From Bacillus sp. MM2020_1 (GTDB taxonomy: Bacteria > Bacillota > Bacilli > Bacillales > Cytobacillaceae), in contig JAANMP010000015.1 in assembly GCA_011250595.1 (NCBI GenBank), forward strand, positions 1 to 64,000: a DNA stretch of 64,000 nucleotides, in the 5' to 3' direction. The notes under the pieces are model-generated. The model was not told the origin of the DNA. It saw only the letters and a list, made by a program, of their open reading frames with translations, and searched no databases. Positions within the stretch are counted from its first letter, which is position 1. Every line of letters begins with the position of its first letter. A program made the translations under genes and the position numbers. This document shows, piece by piece, positions 29,332 to 38,648 of this stretch.

Positions 29332-30408
29332 CTACTTCCTTGTTTCCCTCCGCACAACAGGGGCTACTTCTGTTGCCAATCGTTCGATGCTTTCGGCCAC
29401 TTGTTTAAAGGGCATTCCGCCGATGTCCATTTGGGCGATAAACCGCTGGTGTCCGTACAGCTCGTATTGGTGGAGGATTTTTTCGATGATTTGCTGGGAA
29501 CTACCCACAAATAAAGCTGTCTCCGGTCCGGCCATCTGCTCAAAATCTTCTCTCGATATTTTTCCACTCAATCCACGCTGGCGATTAAAGTATCCCCAAT
29601 AATTCGAATGATACGGATAGAACTCATCCTTTGCCTTTTGGGTGGTTTCCGAAATAAAAGCATGACCTGTTACTGCAACCTTCATCGACTCAGGATCATG
29701 TCCTGCTTCTCTCGCTGCCTGACGATAAATGTCTACCAGCGGCTTAAAGCGAATATGTTCTCCTCCTAGTATTGCGATTGCTAAGTTGGTCCCTAATCTT
29801 CCTGCTCGTGCTGCACTTGACGGGGTTCCTCCTACACCCACCCACATTGGAATATTTTCCTGCAACGGTCGTGGGGCAATTTCAGCATCCTGTAAGGAAG
29901 GGCGAAATTGGCCCTTCCAGGTAACTCGCTCCTCTGCACTCAACTGCTGAAACAGCCTGATGTTCTCTTCAAATAGTGCGTCATAATCGTCTAAATCGTA
30001 TCCGAATAGCGGAAAGGATTCTATAAAAGCCCCGCGTCCGGCAATGATTTCGGCTCGGCCGTAAGAGAGGAGATCAAGTGTCGCAAAATCCTCAAATAGT
30101 CGCACAGGATCGACCGTGCTTAAGACAGTTGTAGCACTTGCCAATTTAATTTCCTTTGTAACTTGCGAAATAGCGGACAAGACAACAGGCGGTGCGGATA
30201 CGGCATAGTCAAGGCGGTGATGCTCACCAACCCCCACTACATCCAAGCCTGCCTCATCAGCCATTTTCGCTGCTTCAATAATTTCATTAAGTCGCTGCCG
30301 TGCACTGATGGACTTCCCTGTTCCCCAATCTGGAACTAAATCCCCTAACGTATAGATCCCTATTTCCATTCCTGAATTTTCTTCTTTAGATTCTGGCTTC
30401 ATCTTCAT
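29332..30408 (-). CDS. LLM-class flavin-dependent oxidoreductase
   Basis: Bacterial luciferase-like monooxygenase, a TIM-barrel flavoenzyme. The core starts with MEIGIYTLGDLVPDWGTG at residue 14, followed by VGVGEHHRLDY and APPVVLSAISQVTKEIKLASATTVLS, the usual group signatures. Length is 358 residues. GGGAGGG precedes the first ATG closely and the ATG two codons later at better spacing. It ends 17 bases downstream of a CatE-like gene in the same direction, suggesting a joint role in handling an aromatic or other small compound. Substrate unknown. Confidence 0.85.
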   Translation of the reverse strand: MKMKPESKEENSGMEIGIYTLGDLVPDWGTGKSISARQRLNEIIEAAKMADEAGLDVVGVGEHHRLDYAVSAPPVVLSAISQVTKEIKLASATTVLSTVDPVRLFEDFATLDLLSYGRAEIIAGRGAFIESFPLFGYDLDDYDALFEENIRLFQQLSAEERVTWKGQFRPSLQDAEIAPRPLQENIPMWVGVGGTPSSAARAGRLGTNLAIAILGGEHIRFKPLVDIYRQAAREAGHDPESMKVAVTGHAFISETTQKAKDEFYPYHSNYWGYFNRQRGLSGKISREDFEQMAGPETALFVGSSQQIIEKILHQYELYGHQRFIAQMDIGGMPFKQVAESIERLATEVAPVVRRETRK

Positions 30409-30425
30409 ATCCCTCCCACATGCAT

Positions 30426-31271
30426 TTATAGAACTAATCGAATTTGATTTCCTGACGGATCACTTGTTAAATAGAAATCTGCTTCTTTCGTAACTGGCGC
30501 ACCTACTTGCTTCAGTTGTTTCAAAGCATTCTCTCTTGCCCCCTCATTAGGGAAAACGAGCGAGTACCAGTTTAAACCGACACTGTTTTCCGGTGGTGTT
30601 GCTGCCCCTTCACCCTGCCAAGTGTTGATGGCAATATGATGATGATACTTCCCTGTGGAAAGAAAGGCAGCTTGTGGATAGTAGCTGACAATCTCAAAGC
30701 CAAGCCCTTTGGTGTAAAATTCTTCTGCTTTTTTTAAATCGGCTACATGGAGGTGAATGTGGCCCATCAGAGTGCCCGCCGGCAGACCTTTCCATTCCGC
30801 ATCACTTTCGGCAAGAATCCCATTTCCGTCAAGTTCTTCTGTTGCCATTTCTACTAAACCGTTGTTCCATTTCCATTCTGAAGCGGGGCGGTCTCGGTAT
30901 ACTTCAATCCCATTGCCATCCGGATCGTTAAGATACAATGCCTCACTTACAGAATGGTCTGCAGCACCGAGTGGGTATCCTGTTTGAATCATGTGCCGTA
31001 AAAAGATTGATAAATCCGCGCGTGAAGGAAGCAAAATTGCAAAATGATACAACCCTGTCGTACGTGGTGCTTTCGCAACAACCTTTTCAGGCTGTTCAAG
31101 TGTTAATAAAGGTTTATTTCCGTCTGCCGTTAAGACTGCTTTACGAGCTGATTTCTCTAATACTTGAAGGCCGATAATATTTTGGTAAAAAGTAAGTGCA
31201 TGGTCTAAGTTTTTCACCTTAATATTGACTTCTCCGACATATATATTTGGTTCTTGGTGAAATTTTTCCAT
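30426..31271 (-). CDS. VOC-family ring-cleavage dioxygenase, CatE-like
   Basis: Two glyoxalase/VOC modules, similar in order and length (281 residues) to B. subtilis CatE, a catechol 2,3-dioxygenase. Module 1 begins at VGEVNIKVKNLDHALTFYQ and contains LYLNDPDGNGIEVYRDRP; module 2 begins at GHIHLHVADLKKAEEFYTKGL with HHHIAIN and a C-terminal SDPSGNQI. The His in GHIHLHV and in YHHHIA are the likely metal ligands. With the LLM enzyme next to it a small catabolic or detoxifying unit is likely. The exact substrate is not established; other VOC enzymes have this layout. Confidence 0.8.
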   Translation of the reverse strand: MEKFHQEPNIYVGEVNIKVKNLDHALTFYQNIIGLQVLEKSARKAVLTADGNKPLLTLEQPEKVVAKAPRTTGLYHFAILLPSRADLSIFLRHMIQTGYPLGAADHSVSEALYLNDPDGNGIEVYRDRPASEWKWNNGLVEMATEELDGNGILAESDAEWKGLPAGTLMGHIHLHVADLKKAEEFYTKGLGFEIVSYYPQAAFLSTGKYHHHIAINTWQGEGAATPPENSVGLNWYSLVFPNEGARENALKQLKQVGAPVTKEADFYLTSDPSGNQIRLVL

Positions 31272-31479
31272 CTTTTCCTCAACCCTTCCTCATGTTTTTT
31301 TTATTCGAAACCTTTTACGATTAAGACCTCTTTATTAATATGGATATTTTTTATTACCTTAAACCGATTGCTGTTTGTATCTCTATACTCACAGCATACT
31401 CCGAATTTATCTTGAATTCAAGTATTTTTAATTTAAAGCATATTAAAAGATAAGCCCATTTTTTATCCCTGCAAAACAA

Positions 31480-31512
31480 AAGAAAAAAGGACTCATCCGC
31501 TAAGCGGAAAGC
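31480..31512 (-). terminator. intrinsic terminator of tcyP
   Basis: On the minus strand GGGCTTTCCGC-TTA-GCGGATGAGTCC is an imperfect stem followed by TTTTTTC, 25 bases after the tcyP stop. Confidence 0.6.
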
Positions 31513-31535
31513 CCTTAACTGTTGTTTCTCGTATG

Positions 31536-32918
31536 TTATGCTTCGACAATGTCAGGCTGCTGGTAAACCTCTTTTTCAAATTCGCCGGTTACTTTACTGG
31601 TTAGTATGCCTGAGGTCATCGCTCCGCTGACGTTCAAGGCAGTACGACCCATGTCAATGAGCGGCTCAACTGATATAAGCAATCCAACAATCGCTATTGG
31701 CAGGTTCATGACAGATAAAACAATCAAGGCTGCAAAGGTTGCCCCGCCCCCAACACCCGCCACACCAAAGGAGCTAATTGCGACCACTAGAATAAGCGTG
31801 AGGATAAAGGATATGCTCGTTGGGTCGACTCCTGCCGCTGGAGCCACCATCACCGCTAACATTGCAGGATAAACACCTGCACAGCCGTTTTGGCCGATGG
31901 TAAGTCCAAATGAACCTGCAAAGTTAGCAATACCTTCGGATACACCAAAGTCCTTTGTTTGCGTTTTAATGGTCATCGGCAAGGTTCCTGCACTTGTCCG
32001 TGAGGTGAAAGCAAAGGTTAAGGTTGGCAAACCTTTTTTCACGTAATTTACAGGGTTAAGTTTGGCAAATGATAATAATAGAAGATGGACAATAAATACA
32101 ATAATGAGCGCTACATAAGAGGCAATCACAAACTTACCTAATTTGGCAATAGCTGCATAGTCACTCGTTGCCGTCACCCTGGCGATGATTGCTAAGATAC
32201 CATAGGGAGTTAAACGAAGAATGAGTGTGACGACCCTCATAACAACAGAGTAGAAGGTATCAATGATTTTTGCGAAAAACTCCCCGTGCTCTGGATCCTT
32301 TCTCTTAACTCCAAGATAAGCAATCCCGATAAATGCGGCAAAAATAACAACTGCAATCGTAGAAGTGGCGCGGGCACCTGTTAAATCCTGGAACGGATTG
32401 CTTGGAATTAATTCAATGATTTGTTGCGGGAGTGTCATATTTTCGATTCCTGCAACTCTTTCCTCTAACTGAGCATTACGGGCAGCTTCCGCTTCTCCTT
32501 CCGTTAGCTGCACCCCGTCAAGACCAAATCCTAAGGCAGAACCAATTCCAACCGCCGCAGAAACGGCTGTTGTTGCAAGCAGTATGCCGATAACAAGGAA
32601 ACTGATTTTCCCGATATTTTTAGTTAACTTTAATTTGGTAAAAGCCCCGACAATCGAAACAAAGATCAGTGGCATAACCACCATTTGCAACAGTTTGACA
32701 TAGCCATTCCCAACAATGTTAAACCAATCGACCGAACCTGTTGTTACTTCATGTGTTGTGCCATAAATCAGATGAATAATATACCCAAAAATAATACCTA
32801 AACCCAAGGCACTAAATACACGCTTGGAAAAAGAAACATGCTTTTTTTGCATCGTAAATAAACCAAACATGAGTAACAACAACACCGCGACATTTACGAT
32901 GATTAGAATGGTATTCAT
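31536..32918 (-). CDS. tcyP: L-cystine:cation symporter, TcyP-like
   Basis: Dicarboxylate/amino acid:cation symporter family (SLC1 fold), 460 residues, close in length and segment order to B. subtilis TcyP, a high-capacity cystine importer. Signature parts: KLLQMVVMPLIFVSI, LTGARATSTIAVVIFAAFIGIA, FTSRTSAGTLP in hairpin loop 1, IGQNGCAGVYPAM, and ISSFGVAGVGGGATFAA. The motif AALNVSGA near the end is in TM8. Start has GAGGAGG. Monocistronic. Two identical-core palindromes upstream suggest a dedicated regulator. Identification from remembered TcyP sequence features is good; related carriers for other amino acids are less likely. Confidence 0.88.
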   Translation of the reverse strand: MNTILIIVNVAVLLLLMFGLFTMQKKHVSFSKRVFSALGLGIIFGYIIHLIYGTTHEVTTGSVDWFNIVGNGYVKLLQMVVMPLIFVSIVGAFTKLKLTKNIGKISFLVIGILLATTAVSAAVGIGSALGFGLDGVQLTEGEAEAARNAQLEERVAGIENMTLPQQIIELIPSNPFQDLTGARATSTIAVVIFAAFIGIAYLGVKRKDPEHGEFFAKIIDTFYSVVMRVVTLILRLTPYGILAIIARVTATSDYAAIAKLGKFVIASYVALIIVFIVHLLLLSFAKLNPVNYVKKGLPTLTFAFTSRTSAGTLPMTIKTQTKDFGVSEGIANFAGSFGLTIGQNGCAGVYPAMLAVMVAPAAGVDPTSISFILTLILVVAISSFGVAGVGGGATFAALIVLSVMNLPIAIVGLLISVEPLIDMGRTALNVSGAMTSGILTSKVTGEFEKEVYQQPDIVEA

Positions 32919-33028
32919 TATATTCCTCCTCTTTCAATTTTGGAAAATTGCAACCCAGCCTCAATATTCCAATGCACTAAGTCGGAATTATAATTAATAA
33001 GATCTAGACCTTTATTCATTTTTCAACA

Positions 33029-33042
33029 ATCAAACGTTTGAT
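33029..33042 (-). promoter_or_regulatory. palindromic operator candidate 1 of tcyP
   Basis: ATCAAACGTTTGAT, perfect 14-bp palindrome, about 110 bp before the tcyP start. On the minus strand it overlaps a possible -10 (TATCAA) that lies 17 bp from a TTGTCC. Confidence 0.55.
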
Positions 33043-33095
33043 ATGGTAAATAATATGACAGGACAACACTTTATATTCCAAGCCCCTCACTAATT

Positions 33096-33113
33096 TAATC
33101 AAACGTTTGATTA
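33096..33113 (-). promoter_or_regulatory. palindromic operator candidate 2 of tcyP
   Basis: TAATCAAACGTTTGATTA, perfect 18-bp palindrome with the same core as the site at 33029; centres are 69 bp apart. It would lie upstream of the putative -35. Confidence 0.55.
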
Positions 33114-33147
33114 GTTTTTCTGACTACAAAAAGTGGGCGTAAAAAAA

Positions 33148-33199
33148 TGGTGTCAGGCACCGTTCGTGGACATTTGTCCACGAGCGGTGCCTGACACCA
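33148..33199. repeat. dispersed palindromic repeat, full copy 2
   Basis: TGGTGTCAGGCACC ... GGTGCCTGACACCA with inner TCGTGGACA-TTTG-TCCACGA. On the minus strand it follows the histidine kinase stop by 35 bases and is followed by seven Ts, so it has the form of an intrinsic terminator. Confidence 0.88.
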
Positions 33200-33234
33200 A
33201 ACTAATGCCAAACTGATACCATGCTGACGCCAAA

Positions 33235-34272
33235 CTACAATGTGATGGTAAAGGTTGTCCCCTTCCCTTCTTCACTGTCAACAAGGATGGTTCCGTCATG
33301 CATTTCGATGATTTTTTTTACGATGGATAGTCCTAAACCACTGCCGCCTTTGGAGCGATCTCTGGCTTTATCTGCTTTATAAAAACGTTCAAAGATATGA
33401 ACCTGATCTTTTTTTGAGATGCCAATCCCCGTATCGGTAATTTTCACCACCGTTTTACCATCGACCTGATGGAAATGAACGCGAATCGTTCCGAGCTTTG
33501 GAGTAAATTTAATACTATTGTGAATGAGATTGGTCCATACCTGGCTCATCAAATCTTCATCCGCAGTGATAACGCCCTTCTCTAGGGACACATCCAGTTC
33601 CAGTTCCTTTTCTATCCAATGCGGTTCACATGCCAGTATAATCGTTCGTAACTGTTGGTCTAACCGATAGCTATGCCTCTCAAAGGGATGATGCTTTGAT
33701 TCTAGTGAGGTTAACTTCATAAGATTATCACTTAATTTCGATAACCTTCTACTCTCGGTTTCAATGATATTAAGGTAATGGCTTCTTTCCTCACCCGAAA
33801 GTTGATTTAATTGAAGCGCCCTTGCAAAACCCATGATTGACGTCAACGGCGACTGTATTTCATGTGAGACATTGGAAATGAACTCCTGCCGCATCTCTTC
33901 TAATTGCTTTAATTGCTTTGCCATATGATTAATATGGTCAACCAGACTAGTGAATTGGTTTCTTTTACCGGAATTTAATTCAAGATATACATTAAAGTCT
34001 CCTTTAGAAATCCTTTTTAAAGCATCAAGTACTTCAAGAAAGAGATTGCGGCGCCTAGAACGAGTAAATAAAGAAATAAAATATCCTACTATACTCATGA
34101 CGAATAAACTGATAATTACTGTTGCCATATGACGAAAATAATCGGATGTATGAAAATCGAATAAATGATAAATGCCGGAGACAATGAAATAACCTGCTGA
34201 AAAACCAAAAGAAACAAATACAAAGAAAAAGACAATCCCAAATACATGTTGAAAAAAACGCTTCATTTTCAT
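33235..34272 (-). CDS. sensor histidine kinase (HAMP, HisKA)
   Basis: 345-residue membrane kinase. Two membrane segments near residues 10-32 and 46-66 enclose only a short outside loop, so it probably senses the membrane or a partner protein rather than a solute. A HAMP-like region follows, then HisKA with NVSHEIQSPLTSIMGF (phospho-His), and HATPase with NLIHNSIKFTP, DTGIGIS and GGSGLGLSI. Its start overlaps the response regulator's end by 4 bases. The small-loop design resembles intramembrane-sensing kinases that watch ABC exporters, and an ABC exporter gene lies just upstream in the same unit. Confidence 0.9.
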   Translation of the reverse strand: MKMKRFFQHVFGIVFFFVFVSFGFSAGYFIVSGIYHLFDFHTSDYFRHMATVIISLFVMSIVGYFISLFTRSRRRNLFLEVLDALKRISKGDFNVYLELNSGKRNQFTSLVDHINHMAKQLKQLEEMRQEFISNVSHEIQSPLTSIMGFARALQLNQLSGEERSHYLNIIETESRRLSKLSDNLMKLTSLESKHHPFERHSYRLDQQLRTIILACEPHWIEKELELDVSLEKGVITADEDLMSQVWTNLIHNSIKFTPKLGTIRVHFHQVDGKTVVKITDTGIGISKKDQVHIFERFYKADKARDRSKGGSGLGLSIVKKIIEMHDGTILVDSEEGKGTTFTITL

Positions 34273-34943
34273 GATCTTACCTCAAAACGGTAGCCTAATC
34301 CCCAAATCGTCCGAATCCGGAACGGGAATTCTCCGTCAGGAAACCGCTCTCTTAACCTTTTAATATGGACATCGACCGTTCGTTCGTCTCCTTCATAGTC
34401 GTAACCCCAAATGTCTTCAATCAGCACCTCTCGTGAAAATGTTTTCCCGGGATAGCTGGCCAATTTAAACAGCAGTTCGAATTCCTTCAACGGAAGGGTA
34501 ATTTCCTTATTTTTAAAAGAAATTTCATGGGTCTTTCGGTTTAACTTAAATTCTTCTATCGTGATTGTTTGCGAAACGGTTATATTATATCGTTTTAATA
34601 ATGCTTTGACTCGAGCGGTTAGTTCCATCGGGTCAAAGGGTTTCACAAGATAATCGTCCGCTCCCAGCTCGAACCCTTTGAGTTTTTGTGAGGTTTCTCC
34701 TTTAGCCGTCAGCATTAAGATAGGAATATCACTGAACGCCCGCAGCTCTTTGCATAATTCCCAGCCATCCATATTTGGCATCATGATATCAATGACCGCT
34801 AAATCGATCTTTACCTTTTCCAGCAGTTTTAATGCCTGTAAACCATCTGAGGCTTCATAAAGTTCGAATCCTTCTTTTTTTAAAAAAAGGTGGATTAATT
34901 CGCGAATATTGGCATCATCATCGACTAGTAGTACCTTCGTCAT
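34269..34943 (-). CDS. OmpR/PhoB-type response regulator
   Basis: 224 residues. The receiver has DDD near residues 8-10, phospho-Asp in LAVIDIMMPNMDG and Lys in DDYLVKPFDP. The C-terminal winged helix contains EFELLFKLASYPGKTFSREVL and ERTVDVHIKRLRERF. It is encoded 24 bases after the ABC exporter gene and overlaps the kinase gene by 4 bases. Likely target: this operon, possibly others. Confidence 0.93.
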   Translation of the reverse strand: MTKVLLVDDDANIRELIHLFLKKEGFELYEASDGLQALKLLEKVKIDLAVIDIMMPNMDGWELCKELRAFSDIPILMLTAKGETSQKLKGFELGADDYLVKPFDPMELTARVKALLKRYNITVSQTITIEEFKLNRKTHEISFKNKEITLPLKEFELLFKLASYPGKTFSREVLIEDIWGYDYEGDERTVDVHIKRLRERFPDGEFPFRIRTIWGLGYRFEVRS

Positions 34944-34967
34944 TCCAACCTCATTCCTTTCCTTCTA

Positions 34968-36716
34968 TTAAACAGTTTCATTAATCCGTAATTGCTGTTC
35001 GGCAAATTCACGATACAAAGAGTGGGTCCTAATCAACTGTTCATGTGTACCACTGCCAGTAATTTCCCCCTTATCCAAAAAGAGAATTTGATCCGAATCA
35101 ATCACGGTCGATAGACGATGCGCAATCACGAGCGTAGTTCTTCCCTTCATTAAATTTTGCAATGCCTGTTGGACAACTTGTTCAGATTTGCTATCCAGAC
35201 TCGAAGTCGCTTCATCTAACATTAAAATTTTTGGGTCTCTTAAAAAGGCACGCGCAATCGCAATCCGCTGTCGTTGCCCGCCTGATAACTTAATTCCTCT
35301 TTCACCCACTTCTGTATCATATCCGTTCGGTAGTTCGGAAATAAACTGGTCTGCAAAGGCCATTTTGGCTACCCTTTCGATATCCGACTGGTCTACTTTT
35401 TTATCCATTCCGTAACAAATATTATCACGAATTGTCCCCACTACAATGGGACTTTCCTGTGATACATAGCCAATTTGACTTCTCCAAGAAAACAGTGAAA
35501 ACTGGTTAATTGGTACGTGCCCTAGGCGAATCGCCCCTTGCTGCGGTTGATAATAACGCTCTAATAAAGAAAACAGTGTCGTTTTTCCACTTCCGCTCGG
35601 ACCGACAATTGCTGTCACCTTGCCTGCTTCAGCGGAAAAACTGATATCTTTTAGTATTTCGTCCCCATTTTTATACGAGTAATTCAGGTGCTCTACAATT
35701 ATGGATTGATTCACATTATCGACATCCCTCATGGACTCATCCTGTTCCTCGCTCATATCCATGATGGCGATAATTCGTTCTGTGGCGCCGGTTGCTTTTT
35801 GAAATTGGGTAAAAAAAGCGGCTAATTGCCCCATTGGCATGACGATTTGAAATAGATACATGATAAAGGCAACTAAATCACCCGTCTTTAATGCACCTGA
35901 GGATACTCTCATTCCACCGTAACCGAGAATTACCACAAGTAATACCATGATGACTAAACCAATCAGCGGTGTGATTAATGCTTGAATTTTTGCCTCTTTC
36001 AAGCCATATTGAAACAATTGAGTAATCCCGTTTTTGCCATTTTTATACTCGAATGCTTCTGCATTTGAGGCTTTGACTAAGCGTATTTCTGAGAGAACTT
36101 GCTGGAGGACTGAGGTGAACCGTGCTGTTTCGGTTTGCATCCCTCTTGACACCTGATGCATCCTCCTTCCAAGTGTCATTAAGATGACTGCTGCAAGTGG
36201 CAGTGCGATAAACATTAACAAAGCCATTTTCCAATCCAATAGCAGCAATACAACAATTGAACCAATGATGGAAATGGTTCCTGAGAGGAAATTGGCGAGG
36301 TGATCGGTAATTAATCCTCTTACGACGGCAGTATCATTAGTCATTCGGCTGACCGTTTCACCTGTTTGATTTTCATCATAGAACGGAATCGGTAAGACGA
36401 GTAGTTTTTTCCATAGACGGTCGCGAATTCCTGCAACTACGGATTGGCCGATATGATTTAATAAATAGATGGATATGCCGCTTGCTACTGCTTGGATTAA
36501 GAGCGCGGAAACAAGAAGAAGAATCCTTCCCGTACTTAAAGAGCTAATGGTAAAATCATTGATAAGGTTTTTTGTAAAAAGCGGGACCATTAGCCCCACT
36601 AAGGTGGTACTCACACTTAAAAGGAGTGCAATCCCCATAAACCATTTCGAGGGCTTGGAGTGTTGAACCAAGCGAACAAATTGGCGCCAGCCCTTCTCTT
36701 TCTTCACTTCTGTCAT
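34968..36716 (-). CDS. ABC exporter, fused membrane and ATP-binding domains (BmrA/LmrA-like)
   Basis: Half-transporter of 582 residues that works as a homodimer. Six membrane segments in the first 320 residues, then the nucleotide-binding domain with Walker A GPSGSGKTT (about 378-386), signature LSGGQRQR (about 477), Walker B ILMLDEATSSLD and the switch His in IAHRLST. It belongs to the multidrug/lipid exporter type. The two-component genes follow in the same direction, so expression of this pump is probably tied to them. Substrate unknown. Confidence 0.92.
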   Translation of the reverse strand: MTEVKKEKGWRQFVRLVQHSKPSKWFMGIALLLSVSTTLVGLMVPLFTKNLINDFTISSLSTGRILLLVSALLIQAVASGISIYLLNHIGQSVVAGIRDRLWKKLLVLPIPFYDENQTGETVSRMTNDTAVVRGLITDHLANFLSGTISIIGSIVVLLLLDWKMALLMFIALPLAAVILMTLGRRMHQVSRGMQTETARFTSVLQQVLSEIRLVKASNAEAFEYKNGKNGITQLFQYGLKEAKIQALITPLIGLVIMVLLVVILGYGGMRVSSGALKTGDLVAFIMYLFQIVMPMGQLAAFFTQFQKATGATERIIAIMDMSEEQDESMRDVDNVNQSIIVEHLNYSYKNGDEILKDISFSAEAGKVTAIVGPSGSGKTTLFSLLERYYQPQQGAIRLGHVPINQFSLFSWRSQIGYVSQESPIVVGTIRDNICYGMDKKVDQSDIERVAKMAFADQFISELPNGYDTEVGERGIKLSGGQRQRIAIARAFLRDPKILMLDEATSSLDSKSEQVVQQALQNLMKGRTTLVIAHRLSTVIDSDQILFLDKGEITGSGTHEQLIRTHSLYREFAEQQLRINETV

Positions 36717-36836
36717 ATATATTTACATCCCTTCTTCGGATCACGAACTTCAAACCTCAATTCTCGATTACAAACTGAATTATACAAAGAATATATGAAT
36801 TGAATGTGAACTTCTAGTAAGCGGAACCGTAAAAAA

Positions 36837-36886
36837 GGTGTCAGGCACTGCTCGTGGACATTTGTCCACGCGCGGTGCCTGACACC
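36837..36886. repeat. dispersed palindromic repeat, full copy 3
   Basis: GGTGTCAGGCACT ... GGTGCCTGACACC, inner arms CGTGGACA-TTTG-TCCACG. On the minus strand it lies 24 bases after the stop of the LytS-like kinase and is followed by six Ts. Confidence 0.87.
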
Positions 36887-36910
36887 CAAACATAACACCC
36901 AATTTCATTT

Positions 36911-38527
36911 TCAACTTGCGGAGGGTAATTTGATTTCGACCATGGTTCCTTCTTTGCCGTTACTATTAAACGTAAGGCTTCCGTTGTGTTGTTTAATAAT
37001 TTTATTACTAATCATTAGTCCGAGGCCTGTTCCCTTTTCTTTCAATGTATAAAACGGCTCGCCTAAACGAGGGAGCAGTTCTTCCGGAATCCCGCAGCCC
37101 TGATCTTGAAATGCTATTACACACTCGCCTTCTGGCCCTTTTCGAAGGTTGATTTGAATTTCTCCTCCTTCTTTCATGGCCTCCATAGCATTCTTTAAAA
37201 TATTAAGGAAGACTTGCTTTAATTGATTCTTCTCACAAATAATAAAATAAGAGGATTCTTCAAACTTGAGATTAAATTGGATATTACTCATCATGGCCTC
37301 AGGAGCTAAAAGCACAAGTGTCCCTTCAATCAATTCTAAAACATTCGTCCTATTTAACTCCACTGCTTGCGGTTTTCCCAGCGTAAGCAGTTGGCTTGTA
37401 ATGTTTTCAATACGATCTAGTTCACTTAGAAGCAATTCATCAATCGTACTATCTGCTCTTTTATAAAGCTGCATGAAACCTTTTATGGTTGTTAGTGGAT
37501 TCCTGATTTCATGAGCCACTCCTGCTGCTAATTCCCCGACAATTGATAGCTTCTCAGAGCGCAAAAGAATATCTTCTGCCTTTTTCCGTTCAGAGATATC
37601 CCTGCTGATAATCACAATATTCTCAATCAGGCCAGTCTCTCCGCTAACGGGCATACAGCGGGACTCAAATTCGATCCAATGTCCTTCTTTATGTCTCATC
37701 CGAAATTCCATTGATTGCGATTCTTTATTTTCATACATCTGCTTGATGGTATTACTAAACATATCAACTTCGTCCGGATGAATTAATTGGTATTTTTCTA
37801 AGCGTTCAAGCTCATTGCTCTGATACCCTAACAGATTTTCATGTGAAGGGGAGAAGTAAATAGCCGACTGCTCTTCATTCATCACGATGATGAGGTCTGA
37901 AGTATTCTCAGCAATCAGGCGATATTTTACTTCACTTGCCTCAACCATTTTATACATATCAGTTAACTTATTATTTAATCTAAACAACTTAAAATATGAT
38001 TCAATAAGTAATACTCCGATAAATAATCCTAACATCACAAATAGTACATACTGTAAGTGGAAGACTGGTTTATCAATAAATATTTTAAACATGAACACAA
38101 TGATTAGATAAAAAACTAGATATGTTCCAAAAAGGATTACACTTTTTTTCACTGCTGTGAGTCGTTTCGTAAACAAATGGATGACGGAAAAACCAATCAT
38201 AATCATCGTCCATCCCATAATGGCAGGGGTCCATTGACCACTTGTCACTAGTCTTGTAAATAAAGAAATGACTCCTGTAATTAATCCTGCTACTGGTCCA
38301 AGATAAGCAAAAATTAGCATCACAGGTGCATACCTGATGTCAAAGGAATAACCTTGCTGCTGGATTGCTAACAAACTAAGGGCTGAGGAAACGACTCCTG
38401 CATAAATACTGACCCAAATGAAAGCATGCTTAAATGGTTTTTGTTTGGTAAAAGCACCGAAAACTAATGGGGTACTCACCAAAAGAGAAAAAATTGCGAG
38501 ATTCATAATGTAGTCTAACAGGATCAA
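36911..38527 (-). CDS. sensor histidine kinase with LytS-type 5TM domain and PAS domain
   Basis: The N-terminal 190 residues form five or six membrane segments with the 5TMR-LYT pattern (RYAPVMLIFAYLGPVAGLITG). A PAS domain (about 205-320, with YLLGYQSNEL-like and REDIRKKAED-like parts) follows, then HisKA with AAGVAHEIRNPLTTIKGFMQ and HATPase with NILKNAMEAM, DQGCGIP and GTGLGLMI. This layout is that of the Bacillus KinB/KinE-type sporulation kinases. The start is unsettled: TTG at 38527 follows GGTGGGAG, whereas a GTG five codons upstream has no ribosome site and an ATG lies at 38506. No response regulator is adjacent, which also fits an orphan phosphorelay kinase. Confidence 0.88.
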   Translation of the reverse strand: MILLDYIMNLAIFSLLVSTPLVFGAFTKQKPFKHAFIWVSIYAGVVSSALSLLAIQQQGYSFDIRYAPVMLIFAYLGPVAGLITGVISLFTRLVTSGQWTPAIMGWTMIMIGFSVIHLFTKRLTAVKKSVILFGTYLVFYLIIVFMFKIFIDKPVFHLQYVLFVMLGLFIGVLLIESYFKLFRLNNKLTDMYKMVEASEVKYRLIAENTSDLIIVMNEEQSAIYFSPSHENLLGYQSNELERLEKYQLIHPDEVDMFSNTIKQMYENKESQSMEFRMRHKEGHWIEFESRCMPVSGETGLIENIVIISRDISERKKAEDILLRSEKLSIVGELAAGVAHEIRNPLTTIKGFMQLYKRADSTIDELLLSELDRIENITSQLLTLGKPQAVELNRTNVLELIEGTLVLLAPEAMMSNIQFNLKFEESSYFIICEKNQLKQVFLNILKNAMEAMKEGGEIQINLRKGPEGECVIAFQDQGCGIPEELLPRLGEPFYTLKEKGTGLGLMISNKIIKQHNGSLTFNSNGKEGTMVEIKLPSAS

Positions 38528-38648
38528 GAAACTCCCACCCACTTTATATGATGTTCAAAATATTCCCTCTTATCATAAACCAGTCCTGTTGCTATTTCCA
38601 TACAAATTCTTTTTGCAGTAAATAATACCTAGGATTTAGTTCTTGTTA

